The notes under the pieces were generated by a model. It made no database searches, was not told where the DNA came from, and was given only the letters and a program-made list of their open reading frames with translations. The position numbers and the translations under genes were made by a program. A stretch of DNA of 6,584 bases, taken from NCBI GenBank assembly GCA_019911785.1, contig JAIOJM010000206.1:1-6584 (forward strand). Direction: 5' to 3'. The stretch is from Sulfuricella sp. Lineage in GTDB: Bacteria > Pseudomonadota > Gammaproteobacteria > Burkholderiales > Sulfuricellaceae. This document shows, one piece after another, positions 4,527 through 6,584 of the stretch (its first letter is position 1; every line of letters begins with the position of its first letter).

Positions 4527-6383
4527 ATGGCAGTAACAAAGTTCGCTAACCGAGATTCCCCAAGCGAGATTCCAAAAGACCCGATGTCCCTATCCGAGCA
4601 TTCCCATTCCAGCACCACGCCCCAACCCGGTGCAGCCAGTCTGCGTTCGATCGGCCGCCTGTTCCCCTATCTGTGGGAGTTTCGCGGGCGCGTGCTGCTG
4701 GCGCTGGCTTTGCTGATCGGCGCCAAGCTGGCGGCGGTGATGGTGCCGCTGGTGCTGAAGGAGATCATCGACGCGCTGGACAAATCGCGCGCCGATCTGG
4801 TTTTGCCGCTGGCGCTGATCGTCACCTATGGCCTGCTGCGCTTTGCCAGCACCACTTTTGCCGACCTGCGCGATGTGGTGTTCGGCAAGGTCACGCAGCG
4901 CGCCATGCGCCGGGTAAGTATGGCGGTGTTCCAGCACTTGCATGCGCTGTCGCTGCGCTTTCATCTGGAGCGCCAGACCGGCGGCATCACCCGCGACATC
5001 GAGCGCGGCACCAAGGCCATTTCCAGCCTGGTGGGCTATTTGCTGTTCCGCATCACGCCCACTGTGCTGGAAATCCTGATGGTGGCGGTCATTCTGTTCG
5101 TCAAGCTGGACTGGGTGTTCGGGCTGATCACGCTGGTCACGCTGGCGGCGTATATCTGGTTTACCGTGACCATTACCGACTGGCGCACGCAGTTCGTGCG
5201 CCGCGCCAACACGCTGGATTCGGAAGCCTATGGCCGCGCCATCGACAGCCTGCTGAACTACGAAACAGTGAAGTATTTCGGCAACGAGCGCTACGAGGCG
5301 GCGCGCTACGATACCAGCCTGGCGGAATGGGAGCGGGTGGCCCTGCAATCCCAGCGCTCGCTCGGCCTGCTGAATGCGGCGCAGGCCGGCACCATCGCCG
5401 TCGGCGTCACGCTGATGGTGCTGCGCGCGGCGAACGGCGTGGTCGAAGGCACGCTCACGCTGGGCGACCTGGTCATGGTCAACGCCTTTCTGTTGCAGAT
5501 GTTCCAGCCGTTGAGCTTTCTCGGCGTGATGTACCGCGAGATCAAGCAGTCCATGACCGACGTGGAACGCATGTTTACCCTGCTCCATCGTCCGAAGGAG
5601 GTGGAAGATGCGCCGGATGCACGACCACTGGCCGTGCTGGGCGGCGAAGTGCGGTTCGAGCACGTCAGCTTCGCCTACAATCCCGACCGCCCGATTCTGC
5701 ATGATGTCAGCTTCACCATCCCGGCCGGAAAAACCGTGGCCGCGGTGGGCGCGAGCGGCGCGGGGAAATCCACCCTGGCGCGCCTGCTGTTCCGCTTTTA
5801 CGACGTCAATCAGGGCAGCATCCGGATCGACGGCCAGGACATCCGCCAGGTCAGCCAGGACAGCCTGCGCGCTGCCATCGGCGTGGTGCCGCAGGACACC
5901 GTGCTGTTCAACGACAGCATCTACTACAACATCGCCTACGGCCGGCCGGATGCCACGCGCGAGGAAGTCATCGCCGCCGCCCGCGCTGCGCATATCCTGG
6001 ACTTTATCGAAAGCCTGCCGCAAGGCTGGGACAGCGTCGTCGGCGAACGCGGCCTGAAGCTCTCCGGCGGCGAGAAGCAGCGCGTCGCCATCGCCCGCAC
6101 CCTGCTGAAGAATCCTGCGATCCTGATTCTGGACGAGGCCACCTCCGCGCTCGACACCAAGACCGAAAAAGCCATCCAGGCCGAGCTGCTGGAAATCGCC
6201 CGCAGCCGCACCAGCCTGATCATCGCGCACCGGCTCTCCACCGTGGTCGAAGCCGACGAGATCCTGGTCTTGGATGCCGGGCGCATCGTCGAGCGCGGAC
6301 GGCATCCCGAGCTGCTGGCAAAAGACGGCGTGTATGCGCGCATGTGGGCGCTGCAACAGCAGGCGGAAGAAGAAGTCGCATAA
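4527..6383 (+). CDS. Atm1/HMT1-type (ABCB7-like) ABC exporter, fused membrane and ATPase domains
   Basis: This is a half-transporter expected to act as a homodimer in the inner membrane. Bacterial Atm1 relatives export glutathione-linked metals or polysulfides and confer heavy-metal tolerance; the substrate here is inferred from the family (AtmA of Cupriavidus is a beta-proteobacterial example). Of 618 residues, about 50-340 form the six-helix membrane domain. It includes the Atm1-typical TGGITRDIERGTKAISS (151-167) and NYETVKYFGNERYE (244-257). The ATPase domain follows, complete and intact: A-loop Y384, Walker A GASGAGKST (408-416), Q-loop Q456, signature LSGGEKQ (512-518), Walker B ILILDE (532-537), D-loop SALD (540-543) and H-loop H568. 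No start has a good ribosome site. ATG 4527 is the longest after the candidate promoter; ATG 4584 (MSLSEHSH, 599 residues) is equally plausible because residues 1-19 look unlike the family. An inverted-repeat element follows the gene. Confidence 0.95.
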   Translation: MAVTKFANRDSPSEIPKDPMSLSEHSHSSTTPQPGAASLRSIGRLFPYLWEFRGRVLLALALLIGAKLAAVMVPLVLKEIIDALDKSRADLVLPLALIVTYGLLRFASTTFADLRDVVFGKVTQRAMRRVSMAVFQHLHALSLRFHLERQTGGITRDIERGTKAISSLVGYLLFRITPTVLEILMVAVILFVKLDWVFGLITLVTLAAYIWFTVTITDWRTQFVRRANTLDSEAYGRAIDSLLNYETVKYFGNERYEAARYDTSLAEWERVALQSQRSLGLLNAAQAGTIAVGVTLMVLRAANGVVEGTLTLGDLVMVNAFLLQMFQPLSFLGVMYREIKQSMTDVERMFTLLHRPKEVEDAPDARPLAVLGGEVRFEHVSFAYNPDRPILHDVSFTIPAGKTVAAVGASGAGKSTLARLLFRFYDVNQGSIRIDGQDIRQVSQDSLRAAIGVVPQDTVLFNDSIYYNIAYGRPDATREEVIAAARAAHILDFIESLPQGWDSVVGERGLKLSGGEKQRVAIARTLLKNPAILILDEATSALDTKTEKAIQAELLEIARSRTSLIIAHRLSTVVEADEILVLDAGRIVERGRHPELLAKDGVYARMWALQQQAEEEVA

Positions 6384-6412
6384 GTCTCTATAATCCTAAA
6401 AACCGCTTTTAT

Positions 6413-6560
6413 CCACAGATGAACACGGATTAACACGGATTAACACGGATTAACACAGATAAAACAATGTCTTGTTGAAGATTTGCGACTCACCCAAAAG
6501 GTGATTAAGACGAGAATGGTAACTCATTGATAATCTGTGTATATCTGTGTTAATCCGTGG
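6413..6560. repeat. Interspersed inverted-repeat element with AT-rich arms (AACACGGATT type)
   Basis: An 18-bp perfect inverted repeat, CACGGATTAACACAGATA, lies at 6444-6461 with its complement at 6542-6559, separated by 80 nt. In another register the outer ends CCACAGAT (6413-6420) and ATCCGTGG (6553-6560) also pair at 7 of 8. Nested inside are GTCTT/AAGAC (6469-6473/6507-6511) and a TCACC/GGTGA hairpin with loop CAAAA (6490-6494/6499-6503). Further out, ATAATCCTAAAAA (6390-6402) resembles the complement of the last bases (6570-6584), so the element may reach the window edge. It begins about 30 bp after the exporter stop and could act as a transcription-ending or RNA-stabilising fold. From memory, CACAGATTAACACGGAT-like repeats are common between genes of environmental bacteria. 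No gene is visible at 6384-6584. Confidence 0.8.
6421..6460. repeat. Tandem 10-bp repeat, 4 copies
   Basis: Four consecutive 10-mers occur: GAACACGGAT, TAACACGGAT, TAACACGGAT and TAACACAGAT. The middle two are identical and the outer two differ from them by one base each. The array forms the left arm of the larger inverted-repeat element; the right arm carries fewer, more diverged copies. The 10-bp period is close to one helical turn. Confidence 0.9.
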
Positions 6561-6584
6561 CTGAACTGCTTTTTATAGGATAAT

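Noticed and set aside
4408..4539. N-terminal extension of the HicA-like protein to an ATG at 4537-4539
   Set aside because: The extension has no ribosome site, is not protein-like and covers both candidate promoters. The ATG at 4405-4407 has AAGGAG at ideal spacing.
4590..6356. Long open frame (588 codons) on the minus strand opposite the ABC exporter
   Set aside because: It lies wholly antisense to a gene with every ABC motif intact. Its translation is rich in Gln/His/Asp/Gly with no recognisable domain, as expected from the complement of high-G+C codons.
6421..6559. Possible CRISPR array, because of repeated AACACGGAT units
   Set aside because: The units are contiguous 10-mers with no spacers, and the opposite arm is inverted. 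There are no cas genes.

Overview
The window (about 58-60% G+C by eye) looks like chromosomal DNA from a betaproteobacterium. A Nitrosomonadales-type organism (Gallionella/Sulfuricella/Thiobacillus-like) is my best guess. This rests on the feel of the protein sequences and on the interspersed repeats; no rRNA or other decisive marker is present. There are eight protein genes and two non-coding repeat elements near the ends. I see no tRNA, rRNA, CRISPR array, transposase or phage gene.

Left part (1-2529, minus strand): a chaperone pair read right to left. The upstream gene is a complete DnaK-type Hsp70 (649-2529). The downstream gene is a DnaJ-type J-domain co-chaperone that runs off the left edge (1-427). 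They are separated by 221 bp, most of it a 143-bp inverted-repeat element with GC-rich arms. The Hsp70 differs from housekeeping DnaK (GTSNS instead of GTTNS, no EEVKDKK-type tail), so this is probably a paralogous Hsp70/Hsp40 pair. The DnaJ reading frame has no ATG, GTG or TTG ahead of its J domain, which is the oddest coding feature here.

Middle (2530-4131): a 54-residue two-helix membrane protein (plus strand) converges, 2 bp stop to stop, on a PEBP/YbhB-YbcL-family protein (minus strand) with a probable signal peptide. Divergent from that gene is a two-gene plus-strand unit: an 85-residue membrane protein whose end overlaps a YciH/SUI1-family translation factor by 14 bp.

Right part (4132-6584): a solitary HicA-like small protein (minus strand) is divergently arranged with a large Atm1/HMT1-type ABC exporter (plus strand). 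Candidate sigma-70 promoters lie back to back in the 119-bp gap. Downstream of the exporter is a second inverted-repeat element (about 148 bp, AT-rich arms, tandem 10-mers). It has the same overall plan as the left element but an unrelated arm sequence.

Most genes belong to known families. I do not see a convincing new multi-gene system. The points most worth checking are the missing DnaJ start codon, the two architecturally similar repeat elements, and the HicA-like protein that lacks both the usual catalytic motif and a HicB partner.
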